Source: Legionellaceae bacterium
GTDB lineage: Bacteria > Pseudomonadota > Gammaproteobacteria > Legionellales > Legionellaceae
Assembly (NCBI GenBank): GCA_018061965.1
Contig: JAGOTG010000002.1
Span: 1-64,000, forward strand
Direction: 5' to 3'
DNA: 64,000 bases
Position 1 is the stretch's first letter. Every line of letters starts with the position of its first letter. Below, one piece after another: positions 18,972 through 27,140 of this stretch. A program made the position numbers and the translations under genes. The notes under the pieces were generated by a model, which was not told the origin of the DNA, made no database searches, and worked only from the letters and a program-made list of their open reading frames with translations.

Positions 18972-19380
18972 ATATATCTGACAGTGTCTTTAGGAGGTCA
19001 TTAAATAACAAGCAATATTGCTGACAAATCTTGCTTTCAATTTCGTTCGCAATTTGCAAATTATAGGTGTGAGAAGTTTGATTTCGGCTTTGGATCATTT
19101 CCATCCATCCTTCACCGTCTTGGATTAGATTAAATTTAAAGGCTTCTCGTGTTGCATCACGTGACCCCGTAATGGCTGTATTACCTTGATAGGTAAAATA
19201 ATCTTTTAGGGTATTCCACGCCAATTCATGGGTGAATTCAAAAGTTTGGATTAGGCCTTGTTTTTCTAGATAAGACAATTTTCTTTGCTGAGATAATTCG
19301 ACAGCATCGTTTAATTGCCCCAGTGCTTTGGTATAGTTTTCCAAACGCTGTGCCCATCGTGGGGTTTGTGATGTAGTCAT
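18958..19380 (-). CDS. HEPN-like nucleotidyltransferase-substrate-binding protein (HI0074 family)
   Basis: The 140-residue all-helical protein fits the HI0074 family (QRLENYTKALGQLNDAVEL at the start, then EFTHELAWNTLKDYF). It has a possible HEPN catalytic motif R-x4-H (RNQTSH). It is the first gene of a two-gene unit with the MNT enzyme. The pair is probably a toxin-antitoxin-like or defence module, but HI0074 proteins are also described as substrate-binding partners, so toxicity is inference. Confidence 0.85.
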   Translation of the reverse strand: MTTSQTPRWAQRLENYTKALGQLNDAVELSQQRKLSYLEKQGLIQTFEFTHELAWNTLKDYFTYQGNTAITGSRDATREAFKFNLIQDGEGWMEMIQSRNQTSHTYNLQIANEIESKICQQYCLLFNDLLKTLSDIYAQI

Positions 19381-19479
19381 AGTAATATTTTTACCAGTAG
19401 TTTAAAAAACTTACGCTTTTAAAAACAGCTTATTTTATAGCATGTATTTTTTATTTTGACCATACGTGCCAAAGTCTAG

Positions 19480-19576
19480 TACAGCGCCACTTGATTTTGT
19501 CTCAGGAAAGTCATACCCAAACGAGTATAAAATGTGGATGAAAACTGGGGTGAGACAAAATCAAGTTAACGCTGTA
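19480..19576. repeat. 97-bp inverted-repeat element next to the der stop
   Basis: The left arm (19480-19504) and the right arm (19551-19576) pair almost fully: outer TACAGCG with CGCTGTA and inner CTTGATTTTGTCTCA with its exact complement, separated by CCA versus TTAA. The interior is 46 bp. The arms abut the der stop codon. The loop is too long for a normal intrinsic terminator, so a miniature transposable element is likelier. Only one copy was seen here. Confidence 0.7.
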
Positions 19577-20980
19577 TTAACTTTTCTTCTTAGGTCGACG
19601 CTTAGCCCGCTTCAGCAACCGGGCGCGATGTTTTACTTGGCGGTCAGTTAAGATGTTTTTCTTATCTTTGAAGGGATTCACATTGCCTTTGAATTCGAGT
19701 TTCACAGGCGTGCCCACTAAGCCTAATTGCTCAGTAAATCCTTTGCTCAAATACCGCTTATAGGTATCCGGCAACGCAGCTAATTGGTTGCCATGAATCA
19801 CAATGATTGGCGGATTATGTCCACCCGAATGCGCATAACGTAATTTAATACGCCGACCATTCACCAATGGTGGAGCATGTTGGGCAGTGAGGTCATTTAA
19901 TAGTCGTGTTAATTTTGGTGTAGCCAAGGTTTGGATAGCAGACGCGTAAGCATCCAAAATATCTTTAAATAATAGACCGACCCCACTGCCGTGCAACGCT
20001 GAAATAAACCGAGTTTTGGCAAAATTAGCAAATTGTAAACGTCTCTCTAAAGTATTCCGCACTAACTCTTTTTGCTCTTCGTCCAAACCATCCCATTTGT
20101 TCACCACAATCACCAAAGCTTTGCCCGCTTCAATAATAAATCCTAACAAATGCATATCTTGCTCAGTCAATCCCTCACTCGCATCCAATAGCAATAAGCA
20201 AACTTGCGAGGATTTAATAGATTGCAAGGTTTTGATAATAGAAAACTTTTCAATCTTTTCATCCACGCGCGAGCGCCGTCGAATCCCGGCCGTATCAATC
20301 AAAGTATAAGCGTGATCATCTCGGGTAAAAGGAATAGAAATACTATCGCGGGTCGTACCAGGCATGTCGTACACTACGACCCGGTCTTCACCTAAAATTC
20401 GGTTAATCAAAGTCGATTTTCCGACGTTAGGTCGTCCTACAAATGCAATGGCAATCCCAGAATCCTCAGGTAATACATTCGATTCTATCAGATTAAATTG
20501 CTCAGTACTGGCCTCTAACAAAGCGCTTATTCCACGTCCATGACTAGCGGAGATACCAAATAAAGGTCCAAGATTTAACGATTGAAAATCTGCGCAAGCA
20601 ACTTCCTCGTGTAAACCATCAACTTTGTTCACGACCAAAAAAATAGGTTTGCTGAGTTTGCGCAACCGCGTAGCAATATCTTGATCCACGGCCGTTAATC
20701 CTGCACGCGCGTCGACCAAAAAGAAAATGATATCGGCTTCTTCCAAAGCTTGTGCCGATTGTTTCGCCATCAAAGCATCAATAGCGACATCCTCAACCCC
20801 AACGCCTCCCGTATCCACCACGATGAATGCCTTGTCTTCAAATAAGACATTTCCATATAAGCGATCTCGGGTCAAACCCGGAAAGTCCGCAACCAAGGCG
20901 TCTTGCGTGCGGGTTAAGCGGTTAAACAGGGTCGATTTACCGACATTTGGTCTACCGACCAGTGCAATAATAGGAATCAT
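19577..20980 (-). CDS. der: Ribosome biogenesis GTPase Der (EngA)
   Basis: The 467-residue protein has two tandem GTPase domains, each with GRPNVGKST (near residues 8 and 183), DTGG or DTAG switch motifs, and NKVD or NKWD base-recognition motifs, then a KH-like C-terminal domain and a basic tail. Der acts in assembly of the 50S subunit. The start overlaps the bamB stop as ATGA. It is the last gene of the rodZ-to-der cluster, the usual gammaproteobacterial order. Confidence 0.97.
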   Translation of the reverse strand: MIPIIALVGRPNVGKSTLFNRLTRTQDALVADFPGLTRDRLYGNVLFEDKAFIVVDTGGVGVEDVAIDALMAKQSAQALEEADIIFFLVDARAGLTAVDQDIATRLRKLSKPIFLVVNKVDGLHEEVACADFQSLNLGPLFGISASHGRGISALLEASTEQFNLIESNVLPEDSGIAIAFVGRPNVGKSTLINRILGEDRVVVYDMPGTTRDSISIPFTRDDHAYTLIDTAGIRRRSRVDEKIEKFSIIKTLQSIKSSQVCLLLLDASEGLTEQDMHLLGFIIEAGKALVIVVNKWDGLDEEQKELVRNTLERRLQFANFAKTRFISALHGSGVGLLFKDILDAYASAIQTLATPKLTRLLNDLTAQHAPPLVNGRRIKLRYAHSGGHNPPIIVIHGNQLAALPDTYKRYLSKGFTEQLGLVGTPVKLEFKGNVNPFKDKKNILTDRQVKHRARLLKRAKRRPKKKS

Positions 20981-22149
20981 GATACGGACTTCACTTGATA
21001 AGCATGCAAAACACCGTCAGCAGTCATAACTAAAATACGACCGAAAGAGACCTCAGGAGAAATATAAATAGGCGCACCGACTTCTTCTCGCCCGATTGGC
21101 GCACCATTTGATTTGGCTAGCACATGTAACCGCCCGCTTTTATCACCCACAATGACCTTGGAACCTAACAATACCGGCTCCGTCAAACCATTGCCTTTCA
21201 AAGCAGTTTGTTTCCATTTGACTTGCCCAGATGACAATTGATATGCCCAAAGAACATCATGGCTATCTGTGACATACAAAACATCCTCATCCATTGCCAT
21301 GTTTTTATAGACTGAGGCTTGTTTAGACCAAACAAATTGCCCGTTGCTCACATCAAAAGCGCCGATAAATCCTTGATAACTGGCCATATAGAGCCATTGG
21401 TTCCGCATCAGCGGATCCGCATCAATATCTACTAAACGCTCGACATCACTCGCTCCATTAGCATAAGCAATGCCTCGTTGCCAAATAATGCGGCCTTTTT
21501 CCAAATCCACTGCATCTAATTTTCCATCAGAATATCCAACCAAAGCAGTATTCCCGACCACCAAGGGAGAAGAGCTCGCTTTTAAGATCAAACTCGGGGT
21601 ACCATGTTCGACCACCCAAAGTTTTTTACCCGTCGTAAGATCTAATGCAAATAAATGGCCATCCATGGTCTTCACAATGACGGATTGTCGAGTTATCGCT
21701 GCTTTGGCCAGCACCTCACTTGCTACCGACGTTTCCCACAATAAGCGACCATCAAATTGAGACAAGGCTACCACGGCACCATTGTCGGTACTCACGATGA
21801 CTTTACCGTGTGCTACGCTAGGGCCAGAAACAATGCCATGCGGTAATGGAGTGGTCCACAAAATCTTACCGTGACCTTGCGATAAAGCCGTCACTCTGCC
21901 ACTGGTATCTGCAGTATAAATTTTCTGCCCAACTGTGGCCGGTTTCAATTTATAGTACGTAGGGGTTTGATGTGATTGGCCAATTTTAGCCGACCAGATC
22001 CTATGCAGGGTAACTTTAGATTGAATCGCTGGCAGTGGCTTGGGTTGCAATGTATTATCTTTACCTAAAATATAATCATCAACATAACCACAGGATTGTA
22101 ATCCCAATCCACACAACCCCACCATGATCATTTTACAAAAAAAACGCAT
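20977..22149 (-). CDS. bamB: Outer-membrane assembly lipoprotein BamB
   Basis: The 390-residue protein has a lipoprotein signal ([10 protein letters not shown], lipidated Cys near residue 20) and a PQQ-type beta-propeller with repeated G-x-x-x-W blades ([54 protein letters not shown]). BamB is the scaffold lipoprotein of the BAM complex that inserts outer-membrane barrels. It lies between yfgM (10 bp gap) and der (4 bp overlap), as in other gammaproteobacteria. Confidence 0.95.
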   Translation of the reverse strand: MRFFCKMIMVGLCGLGLQSCGYVDDYILGKDNTLQPKPLPAIQSKVTLHRIWSAKIGQSHQTPTYYKLKPATVGQKIYTADTSGRVTALSQGHGKILWTTPLPHGIVSGPSVAHGKVIVSTDNGAVVALSQFDGRLLWETSVASEVLAKAAITRQSVIVKTMDGHLFALDLTTGKKLWVVEHGTPSLILKASSSPLVVGNTALVGYSDGKLDAVDLEKGRIIWQRGIAYANGASDVERLVDIDADPLMRNQWLYMASYQGFIGAFDVSNGQFVWSKQASVYKNMAMDEDVLYVTDSHDVLWAYQLSSGQVKWKQTALKGNGLTEPVLLGSKVIVGDKSGRLHVLAKSNGAPIGREEVGAPIYISPEVSFGRILVMTADGVLHAYQVKSVS

Positions 22150-22159
22150 GCTATCTCAC

Positions 22160-22828
22160 TTACGACAAAGAATGTGCGGTTTGCACAGGGGTTAATGAAG
22201 CATGAAGATTATGGCGCTTCATCTCTAAAAATACATTATTGATACCAGATTTTTCTGTATCAGATTTTGCTGCTTGATATTCGTGATCTGCTTTTTGTAA
22301 TTTGCTTTGGGCATAAAAAATATCGCCCCGTAATTCAGTTCGCAAAGAACTATAATTTGAGTTTTTAACCCGGTCTAGCTCTTGCAATGCAGAGTCATAG
22401 GCTTTTTCAAAAATCAAAATACGTGCCAAACGCAGACGAGCCACATCCGCCAAGACATCAAATTTAGAGTGGTCAGTTACCGCTTGCAAAGCTAGTTTGG
22501 CTTGCGCGTACTCTCCCGCAACCAAAAACAATTTGGCTTGAATCAAACGTGCTGTATCCGCATAGACCGTATCAGAATACTGACTCACCAGCTGCTGCGC
22601 GTAAGCCTGCACTGACTCAGACTCTTGACTGGAAAAGGCCACCATCAAATGTTCATAAGCATTGGAAGCATCCTCAAGATGTTTATGTTGATGCCACTGC
22701 CAATATCGGCCTCCAGATATCAACAACAACACGACACTCAGCGTGGTCACAAGGACCCGATGGTGACGTTTCCACCATTTTTTAAGCATTTCAATTTGTT
22801 CTACTTCTGTCATATAAACAGTAGACAT
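22160..22828 (-). CDS. yfgM: YfgM-like membrane-anchored TPR protein
   Basis: The 222-residue protein has a short cytoplasmic N-terminus (EVEQIEMLKKWWKRHH), one membrane segment (RVLVTTLSVVLLLISGG) and a periplasmic TPR-like domain with Ala-rich helices (AYAQQLVSQYSDTVYADTARLIQAKLFL). YfgM is an ancillary subunit of the SecYEG translocon that works with periplasmic chaperones. A GGAGA motif precedes the ATG. It heads the yfgM-bamB-der run, separated from hisS by 185 bp. Confidence 0.92.
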   Translation of the reverse strand: MSTVYMTEVEQIEMLKKWWKRHHRVLVTTLSVVLLLISGGRYWQWHQHKHLEDASNAYEHLMVAFSSQESESVQAYAQQLVSQYSDTVYADTARLIQAKLFLVAGEYAQAKLALQAVTDHSKFDVLADVARLRLARILIFEKAYDSALQELDRVKNSNYSSLRTELRGDIFYAQSKLQKADHEYQAAKSDTEKSGINNVFLEMKRHNLHASLTPVQTAHSLS

Positions 22829-22932
22829 ACTTCTCTCCTAATTGCGCCATCCGAGCCACACGTAAGCAAATGAAACATTTATGGGTTAGCGCAGCAGTCG
22901 CCGAGTATCTATAAGAGGATGTTCAACAATCT

Positions 22933-22962
22933 GTGTCATCCCCGCCTACGCGGAAATGACAC
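22933..22962. repeat. REP-like palindrome between hisS and yfgM
   Basis: GTGTCAT at the left and ATGACAC at the right enclose CCCGC and CGCGG, giving a 30-bp imperfect palindrome of the gtcatcccc type seen in several other gaps of this window. It lies 105 bp downstream-to-upstream between the hisS stop and the yfgM start. It may act as an mRNA stabiliser or attenuator inside the cluster. Confidence 0.6.
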
Positions 22963-23013
22963 GGCCCTTTGAATACACTCAACATTTCCGCTACCTGGTG
23001 GTCACGGCTCGGA

Positions 23014-24279
23014 TTAGCTTGGCCAAACTCGTAATGCTTCTACCAATTCATTTTTTGGCACTTTTTTTTGCGTACCATCTAATAAATCCTTAATACTCAC
23101 TGCACTTTCTTGTGCTTCATTTTCGCCCAAAATAAGCGCAAAACGCGCTCCGCTTCTATCTGCATGTTTAAATTGAGCTTTCATACGCCCTTGGCCTAGA
23201 TAGACCACTACTTTCCAATCTGCAGCACGCAAACACTCGGCAATCGCCAACGCTTGGATTTGATACTGCTCACCATCTGTGATCACGAATATATCTGTTT
23301 TTTCTACAGAATTTGACGTACCCATGGTTTCCAACAATAGCAATAAGCGTTCTACTCCCAGCGCCAATCCGACCGCTGGCGTAGCCTGTCCACCTAATTG
23401 TTCCACCAATATATCGTAACGCCCACCCGCACACACTGTCGCTTGCGCGCCCAAACGGTCGCTTACCCATTCAAATACAGTATGCCCGTAATAATCCAAC
23501 CCCCTAACTAAAGTAGGATTAATCTGGAAAGGAATATTTAATGCAGTCAAGCCAGCTTGTAAGTCCGAAAAATGTTGCCGACTGGCTTCGCTCAAACTGT
23601 CAATTAATTTAGGTGCTCCTGCAATAATATCGCGCAAAGCAGGGTTTTTGCTATCTAAAATACGAATGGGACTGCGGTGCAAACGTCGCTGGCACTCTTC
23701 ATCCAAATCGGCTGAATACTGTGAAAAATAATCAATTAATTTCTGACGGTACACTTGCCGCTCTTCCAATACACCCAAAGTATTAATTTGTAATTGCAGC
23801 GTTTGCTCAATGCCTAACAGGGCCCATAGCCGGTGACACATAAGCATCAACTCAAGCTCAATCCCAACCCCAGAAAAACCCAGTGCCTCCACTCCAAACT
23901 GATGAAACTGACGGTAGCGACCTTTTTGCGGCTTCTCATGGCGAAACATGGGGCCATTGTACCAGAGTTTTTGTTGCTGATTATGCAATAGTCCATGCTC
24001 AAGGCAAGCACGCAGACAACCCGCCGTGCCTTCAGGCCGCATGCTTAATGATTCTTGATTTAAATCGTTAAAACTATACATTTCTTTTTCAACGATATCG
24101 GTGACAGCGCCAATGGTTCGCTTGAACAAAGCCGTATTTTCTAAAATAGGAAACCGAATTTCTTGGTAACCGTAAGTACGCATACACTGCGCAAATAGTT
24201 GCTCTACTCTCTGCCACTTAACTGTTTCATCAGGTAACAGATCATTCATCCCACGAATGGCTTGAATGCGTTCTATCAC
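23014..24279 (-). CDS. hisS: Histidyl-tRNA synthetase
   Basis: The 421 residues match bacterial HisRS. The start IERIQAIRGMNDLLP is typical. Motif 2 (MFRHEKPQKGRYRQFHQ), the histidine-specific signatures LVRGLDYY and the motif 3 region (AVGLALGVERLLLLL) are present, followed by the anticodon-binding domain. The start codon is GTG at 24279, preceded by GGAGATC, and it overlaps the rodZ stop. The usual neighbour ispG is absent between rodZ and hisS. Confidence 0.97.
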   Translation of the reverse strand: MIERIQAIRGMNDLLPDETVKWQRVEQLFAQCMRTYGYQEIRFPILENTALFKRTIGAVTDIVEKEMYSFNDLNQESLSMRPEGTAGCLRACLEHGLLHNQQQKLWYNGPMFRHEKPQKGRYRQFHQFGVEALGFSGVGIELELMLMCHRLWALLGIEQTLQLQINTLGVLEERQVYRQKLIDYFSQYSADLDEECQRRLHRSPIRILDSKNPALRDIIAGAPKLIDSLSEASRQHFSDLQAGLTALNIPFQINPTLVRGLDYYGHTVFEWVSDRLGAQATVCAGGRYDILVEQLGGQATPAVGLALGVERLLLLLETMGTSNSVEKTDIFVITDGEQYQIQALAIAECLRAADWKVVVYLGQGRMKAQFKHADRSGARFALILGENEAQESAVSIKDLLDGTQKKVPKNELVEALRVWPS

Positions 24280-24842
24280 TGTTGATCTCCTACTGCCAGT
24301 TCTTGTGATTCCGCAGAAGAAAGCAAAGAACGCATTTTAGACAAATCAGTTAAACGCACCTCTGGAACAGGAGTAACCGGTTGTTCCAACGCTTGCTGCT
24401 CTAGTTTCGCAGGCAAAATTTGCTCATTTTCTCGGCTAGACTCCCACCACATACCTACAGCAACCAATACGCCTAAACTCAATAGAATGGTCACCCAACG
24501 AATAACATATTCCGCGCGATTATTTTGTCTACGACTTTGCCACAATGTTCTTTCTGATTTGCTTTCATCTGAATACAGTGAATTAAACGTATTGAGTAAA
24601 GGCTCAGCTGGAACACCCAATAATTTTGCATAAGCCCGCAAATAGCCTTTTATAAACACAGGCTCAGGCATTTTTTCATAATCATCAGCTTCAAGTAATT
24701 CAATGACCCTTACCCGCAAATGCAATTTGCCAGCAACATATTCAGGAGAATAGTCTCGTAATACCCGTTGCGCCGCCAACTGTGCGCCCGGTTTTTCTTG
24801 AACGATCAGTATTTCTTCATTCAATGTGCTCGTGATGCTCAT
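24276..24842 (-). CDS. rodZ: RodZ-like helix-turn-helix membrane protein, short form
   Basis: Residues 18-85 form the RodZ/HTH_25 domain (GAQLAAQRVLRDYSPEYVAGKLHLRVRVIELLEADDYEKMPEPVFIKGYLRAYAKLLG in outline). One membrane segment follows (VIRWVTILLSLGVLVAVGMWW). RodZ links the MreB cytoskeleton to cell-wall synthesis. At 188 residues it is far shorter than E. coli RodZ (337) and ends soon after the membrane segment, without the periplasmic beta domain. Its position before hisS agrees with the assignment. Confidence 0.88.
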   Translation of the reverse strand: MSITSTLNEEILIVQEKPGAQLAAQRVLRDYSPEYVAGKLHLRVRVIELLEADDYEKMPEPVFIKGYLRAYAKLLGVPAEPLLNTFNSLYSDESKSERTLWQSRRQNNRAEYVIRWVTILLSLGVLVAVGMWWESSRENEQILPAKLEQQALEQPVTPVPEVRLTDLSKMRSLLSSAESQELAVGDQQ

Positions 24843-24899
24843 GGTTTTCCTATCAATATAAATGGTGGTTATTATTACTCGAACTGACTATTATAGCAA

Positions 24900-25985
24900 C
24901 TATGTTGGTACGCGCATATAGTCAGATACGGACTGAGCTTCGATTGGGTTGGCTTGTTGATTAAATGGGGCTTTCTTAAATCCCGAAAATTTTTGAATGC
25001 CAAGAAATGTTGCCGGATATTCATCAACCAAGAAAGTATCTGTTAACGGTTCAGTTGATTGAAAGAAAGGTGCTATTTCTTCTGGCTGTTCTGATGCGAT
25101 AATCAATACACCTGTATCACGCAGGCGAGTCATACAAGCACTTGCAAATAAAAAAAGTATTTTTTTTTCTATTTCGGCTCGTAGCTCCCAAAAAAACTTA
25201 TTGACTTTCGGGTTTTCGTGATATGGAAATACATTGTGAAGATTAAGACAAAAAAAATTGATGACGGAGCGATCAACCATTAAAATATCGACTTGTTGTT
25301 GGTTAGGCAGCTCATTATCCAGATAAGCTAAAAAATCTGCCTTTGCGCGCTCCAATATTTCGGTCTCAATACTACTTTTTTTGGCTGCAAACGCCTCTTC
25401 GCTGATACCGCCATCTCTGAAGTGAGTATCGTGCACTGAATGTTGCGGACTAGAATGATGAAATTCATTTTTATGCCCAAACCACTCCACATGATTTTCA
25501 CGACAATAAGCATCAAATCTTGCGCAATCAAGAGGGTTCGATTTTTCAGCACCAATCACCAGCATGTTTTTAAGTGGTCTATCTATTTTTTTAAACATAG
25601 TGGCATAAAAACAGTGATATTGTGTTCTTTGTTCAACTACGGCTTCATTGCAAAAAGTGAACGATTGTCTAAATTGACCCCGTAGAATGGCAGCACAAAA
25701 AGCATATAAGCCTGCAAACCAAGTTCGAAGTGTTTCGCTCAGACTAAGTGCAGGGACAGTATCCGTGATCAATGCCTTTATTTCCGAGACTTTCTCCTGA
25801 TCACTGATAGGTTTGCTCAGAATCCCTAAACAAGCGGCGCGTAATGCCATGCCTTGGTATGACCAAAGTAGGTCAGCTGGTGGATCATTTAAAAATGCAT
25901 TTAAAAATGCATATGCCTGTTGAATCGTCTGCTCGGAGGAAGCCAATGAGATTTCGTGCTTCTTCTGTTCATCATTTGAAATCAT
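24900..25985 (-). CDS. Protein of unknown function, possibly methyltransferase-like
   Basis: The 361-residue protein is not recognised. It has no signal peptide. An N-terminal helical half (residues 1-130) is followed by a part reminiscent of a Rossmann fold: strand LKNMLVIGAEKSNPLDCARFDAYC, strand QVDILMVDRSVINFFCLNL, and RLRDTGVLIIASEQPEEI. The glycine-rich SAM loop of true methyltransferases is not clear, so this is a weak guess. It stands upstream of rodZ with a 57-bp gap, a place often held by pilF in relatives. Confidence 0.55.
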   Translation of the reverse strand: MISNDEQKKHEISLASSEQTIQQAYAFLNAFLNDPPADLLWSYQGMALRAACLGILSKPISDQEKVSEIKALITDTVPALSLSETLRTWFAGLYAFCAAILRGQFRQSFTFCNEAVVEQRTQYHCFYATMFKKIDRPLKNMLVIGAEKSNPLDCARFDAYCRENHVEWFGHKNEFHHSSPQHSVHDTHFRDGGISEEAFAAKKSSIETEILERAKADFLAYLDNELPNQQQVDILMVDRSVINFFCLNLHNVFPYHENPKVNKFFWELRAEIEKKILFLFASACMTRLRDTGVLIIASEQPEEIAPFFQSTEPLTDTFLVDEYPATFLGIQKFSGFKKAPFNQQANPIEAQSVSDYMRVPT

Positions 25986-26202
25986 CGCTTCATCACCCTC
26001 ATTTGTTTTTTGTTTTTTATTTTAACACAAAGAACTTACTTTACCCATAAGTCCCTTCGTAGATCCTGAGCACAAAGTGCGGGACGCCGGCGATTAGGAT
26101 TATTTATAGCCACACATGATTTTACCATCCAGAAATCCCTAGGAAAAAAAAATATTCTCGGGTATATTAATAGTTCCCTACCGTACAAACTTAACGGTAT
26201 TC

Positions 26203-27015
26203 ATGCGCCTATCACAGTGTTCACTTTTATTCATCATAACCCTCGGTTTACAGGGTTGTCAGCTCACAGGCCCAAATCCTGAAGATCCCTACGAACCGAT
26301 GAATCGTAAAATTTTCAATTTTAATAAAGGTGTTGATGCCGTGCTACTCAAACCAGTAGCAAAAGCGTATGCGTTTATTGTTCCAAGTCAGGGTCGCGCA
26401 GTCATCAATAATTTTTATACCAATATTAATATGCTGCCGACCGTTGCAAACGATTTATTGCAAGCCGACTTCCCACATGCCTCCCAAGACGCGCATCGCT
26501 TTGTTCTGAATTCTATACTGGGTGTCGGAGGTATTTTTGATCCTGCTACAAAATATGGCTTCCCGCTCCGTAGTAATGATTTGGGATTAACCTTCGCTAA
26601 ATGGGGCGACAAACACTCCCCTTATGTCATCATTCCATTTCTCGGCCCGAGCACCATCCGCGACGGCATGGCATTGCTTTTCGACTATACTATTTTTACA
26701 CCCTATCCCTATATCCCTACCATCCCATTATATTCTTTACTCGCGGAAAGGTATGTGGATCTACGTGCACAAATGCTAGACAGCGACCGTTTGATCAGTG
26801 AGTCATTAGACAAATATACTTTTGTGCGCGATGCTTATCTTCAACATCGTCGTTATTTGCTCGAAGGCGAAAACCAGGAAGAAAACGGCTCTCTTTATGT
26901 CGAAGCAGAAAGTACACCAACGAAAGCCAATCCATTGCCTACACCCGTACCGACTTCTGAATTTCCTTTGACAACCTCTGGTTTGGTGCGTAAAGACGCC
27001 TCTAAACAGTCTTAG
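26203..27015 (+). CDS. mlaA: Phospholipid-binding lipoprotein MlaA (VacJ)
   Basis: The 270-residue protein has a lipobox (LGLQGC, Cys near 19) and the MlaA signature DPYEPMNRKIFNFNKGVD, then the conserved FYTNINMLPTVANDLLQ and GVGGIFDPATKYG segments. MlaA sits in the outer membrane and removes misplaced phospholipids from the outer leaflet with the Mla system; it is VacJ in Shigella. A low-complexity Thr/Pro-rich tail ends the protein. No other mla gene is in the window. A GTTGGGCC repeat starts five bases after the stop. Confidence 0.95.
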   Translation: MRLSQCSLLFIITLGLQGCQLTGPNPEDPYEPMNRKIFNFNKGVDAVLLKPVAKAYAFIVPSQGRAVINNFYTNINMLPTVANDLLQADFPHASQDAHRFVLNSILGVGGIFDPATKYGFPLRSNDLGLTFAKWGDKHSPYVIIPFLGPSTIRDGMALLFDYTIFTPYPYIPTIPLYSLLAERYVDLRAQMLDSDRLISESLDKYTFVRDAYLQHRRYLLEGENQEENGSLYVEAESTPTKANPLPTPVPTSEFPLTTSGLVRKDASKQS

Positions 27016-27019
27016 CATG

Positions 27020-27041
27020 GTAGGTTGGGCCTTGGCCCAAC
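27020..27041. repeat. GTTGGGCC-type palindromic repeat, copy 1
   Basis: The unit contains the perfect palindrome GTTGGGCCTTGGCCCAAC with the conserved left flank GTAG. It lies just after mlaA and upstream of phaC1. Further copies occur at 28983-29004, 29016-29037 (inverted) and, degenerate, at 56365-56430 and 56602-56616. Confidence 0.85.
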
Positions 27042-27140
27042 AAGACGCCATACTCAAAACCTCCTCTCTTAAACTGGAAATTCCTCAATCCTCTGATAAG
27101 CTTAAAATACGCCGCTTACTTGATGCAGGGTTGACGCCAC

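Noticed and set aside
19466-19651. 61-codon plus-strand frame over the der end
   Set aside because: It spans the inverted-repeat element and antisense der; no homology is evident.
22829-23013. tRNA gene in the hisS-yfgM gap
   Set aside because: No cloverleaf or T-loop signature could be found; only a REP-like palindrome is there.
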